A stretch of DNA of 64,000 bases from contig NZ_AP017368.1 in NCBI RefSeq assembly GCF_002355955.1, positions 821,001 through 885,000 of the forward strand, in the 5' to 3' direction. Below the pieces are notes generated by a model. It saw only the letters and a program-made list of their open reading frames with translations, was not told where the DNA came from and did not search any database. A program made the position numbers and the translations under genes. The stretch is from Candidatus Desulfovibrio trichonymphae (lineage in GTDB: Bacteria; Desulfobacterota; Desulfovibrionia; Desulfovibrionales; Desulfovibrionaceae). This document shows positions 54,539-64,000 of the stretch, piece by piece; the first letter of the stretch is position 1, and each line of letters begins with the position of its first letter.

Positions 54539-56290
54539 TCATGCCTTCTGCCAGTCCTTGACCAGCACGTCCACAGAGGCAATGCCGTTGTATATGTCCA
54601 GACGCGGCGTGTAGGCCAAACGAATCTTTTTGCCCACAAGCGACGGGGGCAGTTGCCCGGCCATACGCCATGCTTTGGCCCACAGCGTCATGCCGCTCGT
54701 CTCATCCAGCACCCTGAGCTGCACATGCTCGCGGCTGCGCCCCAAAAAGGCGCGTTCTCTGACGAGCAGCGGAGGAGAGGCAAAAATCGGCTCGGCGTTG
54801 CCTGGGCCGAATGGCTGCAGCAGTTCCAGCTCTTTCAAAAAACAGTGCTCGACGGCTTTGTTGAAATCCAGCTCACATTCCAGCGTCAGGGCCGGCGCGG
54901 ACGGCTCCGCCCCCAGCACCGCGCCGGCCGCTGCTTCAAAATTCTCCCGAAACTCCGCAAGATTGCTAGGTTCAAGTCGCAGGCCAGCGGCCATGCGGTG
55001 CCCTCCGAATCCCAAAAGACACCGGGCAACGCCGGCAAGAGCGGCATATAAATCAAAATCGCGCACCGAGCGACAGGATCCCTTGAGCGAGCCCCTGTCG
55101 TCACAAAGAACAATGGCGGGACGATAAAATTCCTCCACAATGCGGGAGGCGACAATGCCCGCCACGCCGGTGTTCCAGTCTGGACCATACAGCACAAGGG
55201 CTGCGCGGGGTTTTTCGGCCAGCTGCGCCTGCGCCTGCACGCGCGCCTGCATTAGGATGCGCTCCTCTTCCTCGCGGCGACGCCTGTTCAGCGTGTCCAG
55301 CTGAGCGGCAAGATCCGCGGCCGTTGCGGGGTCTTTCGCGCGCAAAAGACGCAAGGCCGCTTCAGCGCTGCCCATGCGCCCGGCGGCATTGATTCTGGGC
55401 GCGAGACGAAAGCTCACCTGCCCGCTGGTCAGAAAAGCGGCCTGATCCGCCTCGCTAACAGCTTTGAGCGCGGCCACGCCGGGACGTGCGGCACGGGCAA
55501 TGCTGTTCAAACCGGCGCGCACGAGAATGCGGTTTTCCCCTGTCAGACGCATAACATCGGCCAGCGTGCCTAGTGCCACAAGATCCAGAACTGCGTCCAT
55601 TTTGTAGCGTTTGCCCGTGCTGTCAGCCAAAACCGCGTTGAGAGCGGCCATCAGATAAAAGGCTACGCCCACGCCGGCCAGATGCGGGCAAGGGGCCGAA
55701 TCTCCAAGCCTAGGATTGCAGACGGCGTGGGCCAAGGGCAGTTCAGACGGCGGCAAATGGTGATCGGTAATGACGACAGTCATGCCCAGACCCCGTGCGC
55801 GGGCCACGGCCTGAACGTCTGAGATACCGCAGTCCACTGTCAGCAGCACTCCGCAGCCGCAGCCGGCCAGCGCTTCAATGCCGGCGATGTTCAGACCGTA
55901 GCCTTCGTCTCTCCTATCCGGAATATGGTGCACGACAGAAATGCCATGAAATTCAAGAACATCCAGCGCAAGCGTCGTGGCCGTCAGACCGTCCACGTCA
56001 TAATCGCCCCAAACGGCAACTTTTTTCCCGGCAAGCAGTTCCCGCGCAAGCAAACGGGCTGTTTCATCCAGACCCGACCAGCGCTCGGGCGGCGTGAGAG
56101 AGCCGAGGCCGGCGGCAAGAAAGTTCTCCATCTCTTGGAGTTCCGTCAAGCCGCGCCGCCAGAGCAGACGCAGCAGTAGCGGCGAAATGGAAAGTTTCCT
56201 GGCCCAGGCCGCGGGAGCTTCTCCCCTAGGACAGACACGAAAACGCCAGGTTCTCACCGTCTGACACACCCCTTGCTCTGACTGCCGCAA
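54539..56290 (-). CDS. recJ: Single-stranded-DNA exonuclease RecJ
   Basis: 5'-3' exonuclease in recombination and mismatch repair; 583 residues of the DHH family. '[11 protein letters not shown]' near 93, 'TVDCG' near 150, the DHH triad 'ITDHHLPPS' near 172 and the DHHA1 '[10 protein letters not shown]' near 430 are present. The RNA/ssDNA-binding C-terminal domain ends at 54539. The exact start is uncertain, since upstream residues are not conserved. It follows pyrF on the same strand. Confidence 0.95.
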   Translation of the reverse strand: MRQSEQGVCQTVRTWRFRVCPRGEAPAAWARKLSISPLLLRLLWRRGLTELQEMENFLAAGLGSLTPPERWSGLDETARLLARELLAGKKVAVWGDYDVDGLTATTLALDVLEFHGISVVHHIPDRRDEGYGLNIAGIEALAGCGCGVLLTVDCGISDVQAVARARGLGMTVVITDHHLPPSELPLAHAVCNPRLGDSAPCPHLAGVGVAFYLMAALNAVLADSTGKRYKMDAVLDLVALGTLADVMRLTGENRILVRAGLNSIARAARPGVAALKAVSEADQAAFLTSGQVSFRLAPRINAAGRMGSAEAALRLLRAKDPATAADLAAQLDTLNRRRREEEERILMQARVQAQAQLAEKPRAALVLYGPDWNTGVAGIVASRIVEEFYRPAIVLCDDRGSLKGSCRSVRDFDLYAALAGVARCLLGFGGHRMAAGLRLEPSNLAEFRENFEAAAGAVLGAEPSAPALTLECELDFNKAVEHCFLKELELLQPFGPGNAEPIFASPPLLVRERAFLGRSREHVQLRVLDETSGMTLWAKAWRMAGQLPPSLVGKKIRLAYTPRLDIYNGIASVDVLVKDWQKA

Positions 56291-56526
56291 TACCCCGGCG
56301 AAGCGCTCTGCGCGGCATCCAGCCGTTCCTGCGGCGGCCAGCTTCTCTTACACAAGCCAGCCGAGAAATTTGACGGACGCTTCATGATTCGGCGCTGTTT
56401 CCAGCGCCTTCGCAGATGGTCAGCCGGTGTGGGAAACACGCCGCGCACATCTGTTTTGGCATCTGCGCATTCGAGTACGCCCGCCCCTTCGTCATGGTTT
56501 GTTGTTCTGTAGGTATGGATTTTCAC
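56254..56526 (-). CDS. Hypothetical small protein between pyrF and recJ
   Basis: A 90-codon frame whose ATG (56526) lies five bases after the pyrF stop and whose end overlaps the recJ start. The product is basic with no recognisable motif. It may be only intergenic sequence with a chance frame. Listed because the 240-bp gap is otherwise empty. Confidence 0.2.
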   Translation of the reverse strand: MKIHTYRTTNHDEGAGVLECADAKTDVRGVFPTPADHLRRRWKQRRIMKRPSNFSAGLCKRSWPPQERLDAAQSASPGYCGSQSKGCVRR

Positions 56527-56530
56527 TGCC

Positions 56531-57214
56531 TTATATGGTCATTTCCGCCAAAATTTGCCGCACCGCATTGGCAGGCGACGAAGATGCCACAATGGGCCTG
56601 CCGACCACCAAAAAATCAACCCCTTCCGCCACGGCTTCCGCCGGCGTCACAACGCGCCGCTGATCACCTGCCGCCGATCCCGACAGCCGAATGCCGGGGC
56701 ACAGACAACGCAGCCGCGGACAGGCGGCCTTGATTTTTGCGGCTTCCCGACCGGAACACACGATACCGTCAAGACGCCACTCCTGCGCCTTCAGTGCCAG
56801 CGCAAGGGCAAAATCCGCAGGCTGCGCGTCAATGCCCGGCATTTCTCCCGACATAAAGCTTGTCAGAGCCGTCACGCCGAAAAGCAGGGGGGGGGCTCCC
56901 GGCGCGGCTGACAGGCTTTCGCGCGCCGTCGCGCACATTCTCTCCCCGCCCTGACAGTGCAGCGTCAACATATCCACGCCCGCCAACGCCGCCGCGAGCA
57001 CGGCACGCCCCACAGTGTTCGGGATATCATACATTTTCAGATCAAGAAAAACTTTATATCCCAGTGTATTAAGCGCTTCAAGCACACTAGGCCCGGCCAA
57101 GGTGAACAGCTCAAGCCCCACCTTGCACCAAGGAACAATGCCCCGCAGTTCACGGGCAAGGGCAAGCGCCCTGTCTTTGTCAGGCACATCCAGAGCGACA
57201 ATGAGCTGAGCCAC
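56531..57214 (-). CDS. pyrF: Orotidine 5'-phosphate decarboxylase
   Basis: Last step of UMP synthesis; 227 residues, TIM barrel. The catalytic array is 'DLKMYDIPNTVG' near residue 58, with 'CKVGLELF' near 30 and 'LCPGIRLSG' near 172. It is 24 bp downstream of gmk in the yicC-remA-gmk-pyrF cluster. Confidence 0.96.
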   Translation of the reverse strand: MAQLIVALDVPDKDRALALARELRGIVPWCKVGLELFTLAGPSVLEALNTLGYKVFLDLKMYDIPNTVGRAVLAAALAGVDMLTLHCQGGERMCATARESLSAAPGAPPLLFGVTALTSFMSGEMPGIDAQPADFALALALKAQEWRLDGIVCSGREAAKIKAACPRLRCLCPGIRLSGSAAGDQRRVVTPAEAVAEGVDFLVVGRPIVASSSPANAVRQILAEMTI

Positions 57215-57238
57215 AACTTTTTCCTTGCAGGTCCGAAT

Positions 57239-57847
57239 TCAGCGGGCGAGCAGTGCTTCCACCACAAGCGGATTGCGAACCGGCGCTAGGGCGGACGCCA
57301 GATAGACGGTCCGTAGAGCGTCGTAGGCATGATCAAGATCGTCATTGACCACAAGCGCATCGTACCAGCGAGCCTCGGATATCTCTTTGCGCGCGGTCGC
57401 GAGACGGCGCGCGATGGTTGTCTCGTCGTCCTGCCCCCGTCCACGCAGGCGGCGCTCAAGATTTTCCATATCAGGAGGCAGGATAAACACAAAAACAGCT
57501 GTGGGAAGCGAAAGTTTCAACTGCGCCGCGCCCTGCACATCAATATCGAAAATTACATCCTGCCCCTTGCGCAACAGTTGCCTCACCGGCACCAGGGGCG
57601 TTCCGTAAAGATTGCCATACACTTCGGCCCATTCAGCAAAATAACTTTCGGACCTACGCCGCTCAAATTCGTCACGGCTCAAAAATATGTAATTTTGCCC
57701 GTCTGTTTCCCCCCGACGCGGCTCGCGCGTGGTGCAGGAGACAGAAAAGGCGAAATGCGGAAATTCACTGATCAGCCGGCTGATCAGCGTTGTCTTGCCC
57801 GCGCCCGAAGGCGCGCTCACTACCAAGGCTATGCCTTCACGTTGCAT
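57239..57847 (-). CDS. gmk: Guanylate kinase
   Basis: Converts GMP to GDP; 202 residues. The P-loop '[11 protein letters not shown]' is at residues 10-20, and the GMP-binding '[17 protein letters not shown]' is near residue 38. ATG 57847 ([10 protein letters not shown]) is used because upstream residues belong to the overlapping remA gene. The gene overlaps remA by 11 bases, which points to coupled translation. Confidence 0.96.
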   Translation of the reverse strand: MQREGIALVVSAPSGAGKTTLISRLISEFPHFAFSVSCTTREPRRGETDGQNYIFLSRDEFERRRSESYFAEWAEVYGNLYGTPLVPVRQLLRKGQDVIFDIDVQGAAQLKLSLPTAVFVFILPPDMENLERRLRGRGQDDETTIARRLATARKEISEARWYDALVVNDDLDHAYDALRTVYLASALAPVRNPLVVEALLAR

Positions 57848-58169
57848 CAGCGCCCTCTTCTTGGACAGAATACTGACGAACGGCCTCATGGCCGTCTTTG
57901 GATTTTTCTTCTTTTTTTCCTCCCTCCTCCTGCGCAAAACGCTGGCTGATGGTTTCAGACTGAATGGAAGAAAGAAAAATATGGTTGGAATCCGTCACCA
58001 AAATGGATCGCGTCTTGCGCCCCTGTGTTGCGTCCACAAGCCGCCCTTCGGCCCTCGCGTCTTCGCGCAGACGCTTCATGGGCGACGAGGCGGGGTTGAC
58101 GATACCCACTATCCGCCCGGCCAGCACATAATTGCCGAACCCTATATTTATGAGACAATCACGAGACAT
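57837..58169 (-). CDS. remA: RemA/DUF370 family DNA-binding regulator
   Basis: A small protein of 110 residues. The first 80 match the RemA family ('[20 protein letters not shown]', '[18 protein letters not shown]'), known in Bacillus as an activator of matrix genes and found in many bacteria before gmk. A charged Glu/Lys-rich tail follows. ATG 58169 is the conserved start. Its targets here are unknown. Confidence 0.88.
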   Translation of the reverse strand: MSRDCLINIGFGNYVLAGRIVGIVNPASSPMKRLREDARAEGRLVDATQGRKTRSILVTDSNHIFLSSIQSETISQRFAQEEGGKKEEKSKDGHEAVRQYSVQEEGADAT

Positions 58170-58252
58170 GCATCCTGCCAATAAACAGTAACATATTGAT
58201 ATAAATAATTTATAAGTTACAAATAACTGTGACGCGTCATGGCGCGTCGCAG

Positions 58253-59131
58253 TTATTCCAGATTCTGCACCTGCTCGCGGCACTTTTCCAGTTCGTTCTT
58301 AAAATCCACCACCAGCCGTGAAAGCTGTATGTCAGGCAGTTTGCTGCCGCATGTGTTGATTTCACGAAAACACTCCTGCAGGGTGAAGTCCAGTCGGCGC
58401 CCCACATCCCCCCCGTTTTGCAACAACTCGCGCAGCCGCTCCAGATGCGTGCCAAGGCGCGTCAGTTCCTCACTGACGTCCAGACGGTCAGCCAAAAACA
58501 CCACTTCCTGAAGCAGGCGGGGATCTTCCATATCCCGGCCGCTTGACGCAAAGGCCTCGCCAAGCCGCTCACGTAGCGCGTCCAGCCGTTCTTCGCGGAT
58601 AATCGGTGCGCGCTCGGCTATCAAACCTGTCCACTCTTCCATGCGCAGTATGCGTGAAAGCATGTCCGCGCCAAGAGCGCCCCCTTCAAGGGCGCGGGCC
58701 TCATTCCAGTCTTCCAGGGCCAGAGTGAGGCCTTCTTCCAGATGGGAAACAACGCCCTCATCAGGTTCGTCATCCGCACCGCTCCACAACTGCGGCACAG
58801 AGAAAAGTGCGTTGTAGTCGGGGATGAAACTTTCGCCGCGTTCAGCAGCCAGCCGCTGCAGACTTTCCAGCATGGCGCGGGCTAGCCCCGCGTCAAAACA
58901 GGGTGCCGTCGTCGCTGACGAGGATCGCAGATCAAGGCTGATGTCCACCCTGCCCCGAACGACAAAACGCCGCGTCACTTTTTCCAGGCGCGGCTCCAGC
59001 CCGTGCGCGGTGACAGGCAGCCGCCACCTGACTTCCAGATAGCGGCTGTTGACGCTTTTCACTTCCCATTGCTGGGTACCATCGGCGTGCTCCAAAAGAC
59101 AGCGGCCAAAACCGGTCATGCTGCGGAGCAT
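58253..59131 (-). CDS. yicC: YicC-family endoribonuclease
   Basis: A 292-residue protein starting '[10 protein letters not shown]', the universal YicC N-terminus. '[10 protein letters not shown]' near 30 and the C-terminal '[13 protein letters not shown]' are also conserved. Family members are oligomeric endoribonucleases that affect sRNA turnover. ATG 59131 with 'ggagg' before it is chosen. First gene of the yicC-remA-gmk-pyrF cluster, with 83 bp before remA. Confidence 0.93.
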   Translation of the reverse strand: MLRSMTGFGRCLLEHADGTQQWEVKSVNSRYLEVRWRLPVTAHGLEPRLEKVTRRFVVRGRVDISLDLRSSSATTAPCFDAGLARAMLESLQRLAAERGESFIPDYNALFSVPQLWSGADDEPDEGVVSHLEEGLTLALEDWNEARALEGGALGADMLSRILRMEEWTGLIAERAPIIREERLDALRERLGEAFASSGRDMEDPRLLQEVVFLADRLDVSEELTRLGTHLERLRELLQNGGDVGRRLDFTLQECFREINTCGSKLPDIQLSRLVVDFKNELEKCREQVQNLE

Positions 59132-59294
59132 CGCCGCCTCCCTGTCTAAAACCATAAACGGATTCTAAAACAGGCCGGGCGATAACGCAAGATATTGGCT
59201 CAAGGCCGCAATCCGCAACATCCTGACACAAACATTTTTCTATATGCCTGTTATAATCAGTATGACTCATAATTATGATTGACAATCCGAGAGA

Positions 59295-59555
59295 TTATTT
59301 CTGCTCCCCGCAGGAAAAGCCGCAGCCTGCCCGCATGCCGCAGCCGCCGGCGCCGCATGCGGGCAGGCCCGCGCCAAGCGGCCGCACTGGGCCCGGCTTG
59401 TACGGAAAAACTCCTTTTTTTACCGGACTTGGCGCGCTCATCTGACGCTCCACAGCGCCTGCGCCGCATTGCGGACAGACAAAAGCTGCGCCATTGGTCA
59501 CAAGTTCTTCAAACGCGGTCCCACAGACCTTGCAGATAAAATCAAACATGGGCAT
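59295..59555 (-). CDS. FmdB-type zinc-ribbon protein
   Basis: An 86-residue protein with an N-terminal zinc ribbon made of 'CKVCG' near residue 8 and 'CPQCG' near 28. The Gly/Cys-rich C-terminus ('GLPACGAGGCGMRAGCG') could bind another metal. FmdB-family proteins are small putative regulators. 'aggagg' lies 7 bases before ATG 59555. It is a single gene by position. Confidence 0.82.
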   Translation of the reverse strand: MPMFDFICKVCGTAFEELVTNGAAFVCPQCGAGAVERQMSAPSPVKKGVFPYKPGPVRPLGAGLPACGAGGCGMRAGCGFSCGEQK

Positions 59556-59639
59556 ACAAAACCTCCTGGCAGACATATTGTTCACAACCTAAAAATGTGA
59601 CGCTTGCAGATAAATATTAAATTCAATAAAAACGACATG

Positions 59640-61280
59640 TTATAATATATGCCGACTGGCAATGGGTATGCGCCAGCCTATGCCGAAAGCCTGACGCGTG
59701 ATTTTCAACACAGGCGCGGCCTGACGGCGCTTGAATTCCGCCGCGCGCACAAGCAACGCCACCCTGGCGACAACCTTTCTGGCATGCCCGGCGGCAACAA
59801 CTGCATCCGTGCACAGGCGTTCTTCAAGCAGACAGCGTAGGATGGCGTCGAGCTCGTCATACGGGGGTAGGCTGTCCTGATCAGTTTGATTCGGACGCAG
59901 TTCCGCAGAAGGCGGTTTCAGCAGAATATTCTCTGGAATGCAGGCGCGGCCCCGCGTATTAAGCCAGCGACATAGGCGAAAGACCTCTGTCTTGTATACG
60001 TCGCCTATCACAGCGAGTGCTCCGCACATATCCCCATAAATGGTACAATATCCAACTGAAATTTCAGATTTATTTCCTGTTGTCAACAAAAGTTTGCCGA
60101 ATTTGTTGGCAATGGCCATGAGCAGACAGCCCCGTATCCGCGCCTGCAAGTTTTCCTCCGTCACATCAGGTGCGCGCCCGGCAAATGTCTGCGCAAGTAC
60201 GGCGTCACAGGCTCGCATGACCGGTTCAATAGGCAGAGTTGTGACGCGCATGCTGAGATTGCGGGCAAGGGTCTTTGCGTCGACAAGACTGTCTTCGCTG
60301 GAATACGGCGAAGGCAGCAGCACGCAGTGCACATTTTCCGGTCCCATCGCCTCACAGGCGATCGCCGCCGTCAAAGCGGAATCTATGCCGCCAGAAAGCC
60401 CGAGAAGCACACGGGACTGCCCTGTTTTCGCGCAGTAGTCTCGCACGCCCAGAACAAGTGCCCGCCACATTTCGGACTCCGGCGTAAAATCGTCTTCGGC
60501 AAGTGAGGAGCCTGGCGCGGCAATATCCACGCACAGAACGTCCTCCATAAATCCGGGCGCCCGCGAAAGTACCGCCCCGTCGCGGCTGACATGCATGCTA
60601 CGGCCGTCAAAAATCAAATCATCATTGCCGCCCACGCTGTTGACATAGAGCGCATGAACGCCGTACTTGCGGACGAGCGCCGTCAACATCTCTTCCCGCA
60701 GTCTCTGCTTGCCGACGGTAAAGGGCGAAGCGGACAGATTGACAAGCAGGTCAAAAGGCGGATGCCCGGCCAAAGGTTCAAGGGAATACGCGGGCCAGGT
60801 TCTGAACGCGCTGTCATTCCAGATGTCCTCGCACACGGTGAGCGCCACGCGAAGACCGCCGCAGGCGATCACGCGCGGGGCATTGCCGGGCTCAAAATAA
60901 CGCGCCTCATCAAAAACGTCGTAGGTGGGGAGCAATCGCTTGGCATAGCGCGCCATGACAATGCCCCGGTGAATAAAAACAGCCTGATTATGCACAGGTT
61001 TGCCCACGCCATTGGCGTTGCGGCCCACTGTGCCCACAACAAGAGCGCAATCTGACGCCGCCGTCCGCTGGGTGAGCGTGAGAACGGCGCACTCCGCCTC
61101 CTCAACAAAAGCCTGATACAGCAGCAGATCACGGGGCGGATAGCCGACAAGCGCAAGCTCAGGCGTGACGCACAACTGCGCGCCGTTGCGCGTTGCGGCC
61201 TGAAAGGCGTCAACTATGCGTTCCAAGTTACCGGCGATATCGCCGACTGTGGAATTGATCTGCAAAAGCGCGCAACGCAT
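59640..61280 (-). CDS. nadE: Glutamine-dependent NAD+ synthetase
   Basis: Makes NAD from nicotinate adenine dinucleotide using glutamine; 546 residues. The N-terminal nitrilase-like glutaminase domain (residues 1-260) has the Glu-Lys-Cys triad, with Cys in 'LTVCEDIWND'. The C-terminal synthetase has the ATP-PP motif 'GLSGGIDSALTAA' near 290 and 'TTGNKSEISVGY' near 400. ATG 61280 is the conserved start (MRCALLQIN). It runs away from the rRNA operon terminator. Confidence 0.96.
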   Translation of the reverse strand: MRCALLQINSTVGDIAGNLERIVDAFQAATRNGAQLCVTPELALVGYPPRDLLLYQAFVEEAECAVLTLTQRTAASDCALVVGTVGRNANGVGKPVHNQAVFIHRGIVMARYAKRLLPTYDVFDEARYFEPGNAPRVIACGGLRVALTVCEDIWNDSAFRTWPAYSLEPLAGHPPFDLLVNLSASPFTVGKQRLREEMLTALVRKYGVHALYVNSVGGNDDLIFDGRSMHVSRDGAVLSRAPGFMEDVLCVDIAAPGSSLAEDDFTPESEMWRALVLGVRDYCAKTGQSRVLLGLSGGIDSALTAAIACEAMGPENVHCVLLPSPYSSEDSLVDAKTLARNLSMRVTTLPIEPVMRACDAVLAQTFAGRAPDVTEENLQARIRGCLLMAIANKFGKLLLTTGNKSEISVGYCTIYGDMCGALAVIGDVYKTEVFRLCRWLNTRGRACIPENILLKPPSAELRPNQTDQDSLPPYDELDAILRCLLEERLCTDAVVAAGHARKVVARVALLVRAAEFKRRQAAPVLKITRQAFGIGWRIPIASRHIL

Positions 61281-61420
61281 CCCTAATGTATTCCCTTGTA
61301 TTCCTTTTCCACACTGCTTCCACACTGCTGAGAAACCCTTTACAGGGAAGTGTATACAATTACATTGCAAAACGCAATTGACAGGTATTTTTGCAGAGGC
61401 ATGTTATGGAGGGAGAGGGG

Positions 61421-61455
61421 AGAAAAAGAAAAGCCCCCGGCGTTGTACGGGGGCT
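61421..61455 (-). terminator. rRNA operon terminator
   Basis: On the minus strand AGCCCCCG-TACAACGC-CGGGGGCT is followed by TTTTCTTTTTCTCC. A strong intrinsic terminator 11 bases past the 5S gene. Confidence 0.85.
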
Positions 61456-61465
61456 CTCAAACAAT

Positions 61466-61576
61466 TTGGCAGCGGCCTACTTTCCCACAAAAAGCATGCA
61501 GTATCATCGGCGATGAAGAGCTTAACTGCCGAGTTCGGAATGGGATCGGGTGTACCCTCTTCTCCATGGCTGCCAA
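61466..61576 (-). rRNA. rrf: 5S ribosomal RNA
   Basis: About 110 nt. Ends pair as TTGGCAGC/GCTGCCAA. Inner landmarks, on the minus strand, are CCGATCCCATTCCGAACTCGG and AGTAGG. It lies 3' of 23S in the standard order. Confidence 0.95.
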
Positions 61577-61619
61577 AAGCTCGGCCATATATAATTGACA
61601 GGGAAGGAAGGAGTTTCTT

Positions 61620-64000
<2,381 letters not shown>

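Overview
The window reads as a chromosomal segment of a Desulfovibrio-like deltaproteobacterium (Desulfovibrionaceae). The inference rests on protein style: an alternative carboxyspermidine-type polyamine route, the hypA-hypB hydrogenase maturation genes, the yicC-remA-gmk-pyrF-recJ cluster, a long-form HisG, and a glutamine-dependent NadE. No 16S rRNA gene is present, so the assignment stays an inference. Besides intact housekeeping genes, the window holds roughly a dozen broken genes and IS fragments, which suggests a genome undergoing reduction, as in a host-associated lineage.

Layout. 1-8.4 kb: 3' part of a Fur-family regulator, a MOSC protein, uvrA, hypA-hypB with a SPOR protein, manC and gap. 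8.4-13.9 kb: an intact elongasome operon on the minus strand (mreB-mreC-mreD-mrdA-rodA) made with overlapping start and stop codons. 14-21.2 kb: HD-domain protein, surE, a YhaM-type exonuclease, tmk, then a coupled trio of HDAC-fold amidohydrolase, carboxy(nor)spermidine dehydrogenase and decarboxylase. 21.3-22.3 kb: an exported polysaccharide deacetylase.

22.5-26.7 kb: a decayed genomic island beside tRNA-Leu(CAG). On the minus strand it has a frameshifted P4-type integrase fragment, a truncated and frameshifted hsdR, a frameshifted rhuM, a DUF1016 gene with an amber stop, and an unidentified fragment. 27-35 kb: sparse and eroded, with a methyltransferase, tRNA-Met, a receiver-domain remnant, a DsbA-like protein, tag, a truncated WYL-type regulator, tRNA-Arg, a PHP phosphoesterase and an O-antigen ligase. 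35-43 kb: hisI-hisG, an XTP/dITP pyrophosphatase, a TraT-like lipoprotein with gph, a 527-bp insertion element with inverted ends and a target duplication, topA, and tsf-rpsB. 44-52 kb: panB, an agmatinase-family gene, nth, an IS5-like transposase remnant, argJ, and the rpsL-rpsG-fusA operon. 52-61 kb: a cysteine-rich protein, a toxin-antitoxin remnant, a VUT transporter, a broken lysE, a GIY-YIG protein, recJ, pyrF, gmk, remA, yicC, an FmdB-type zinc ribbon and nadE. The window ends inside an rRNA operon on the minus strand (5S and the 3' part of 23S).

The genes cover cell-shape control, translation, DNA repair, cofactor and nucleotide synthesis, and polyamine metabolism. I found no intact novel defence or mobile system. 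The most informative signals are the fossil defence island, the two kinds of IS remnant, the toxin-antitoxin fossil, and the polyamine operon that gives an HDAC-fold enzyme a probable substrate.
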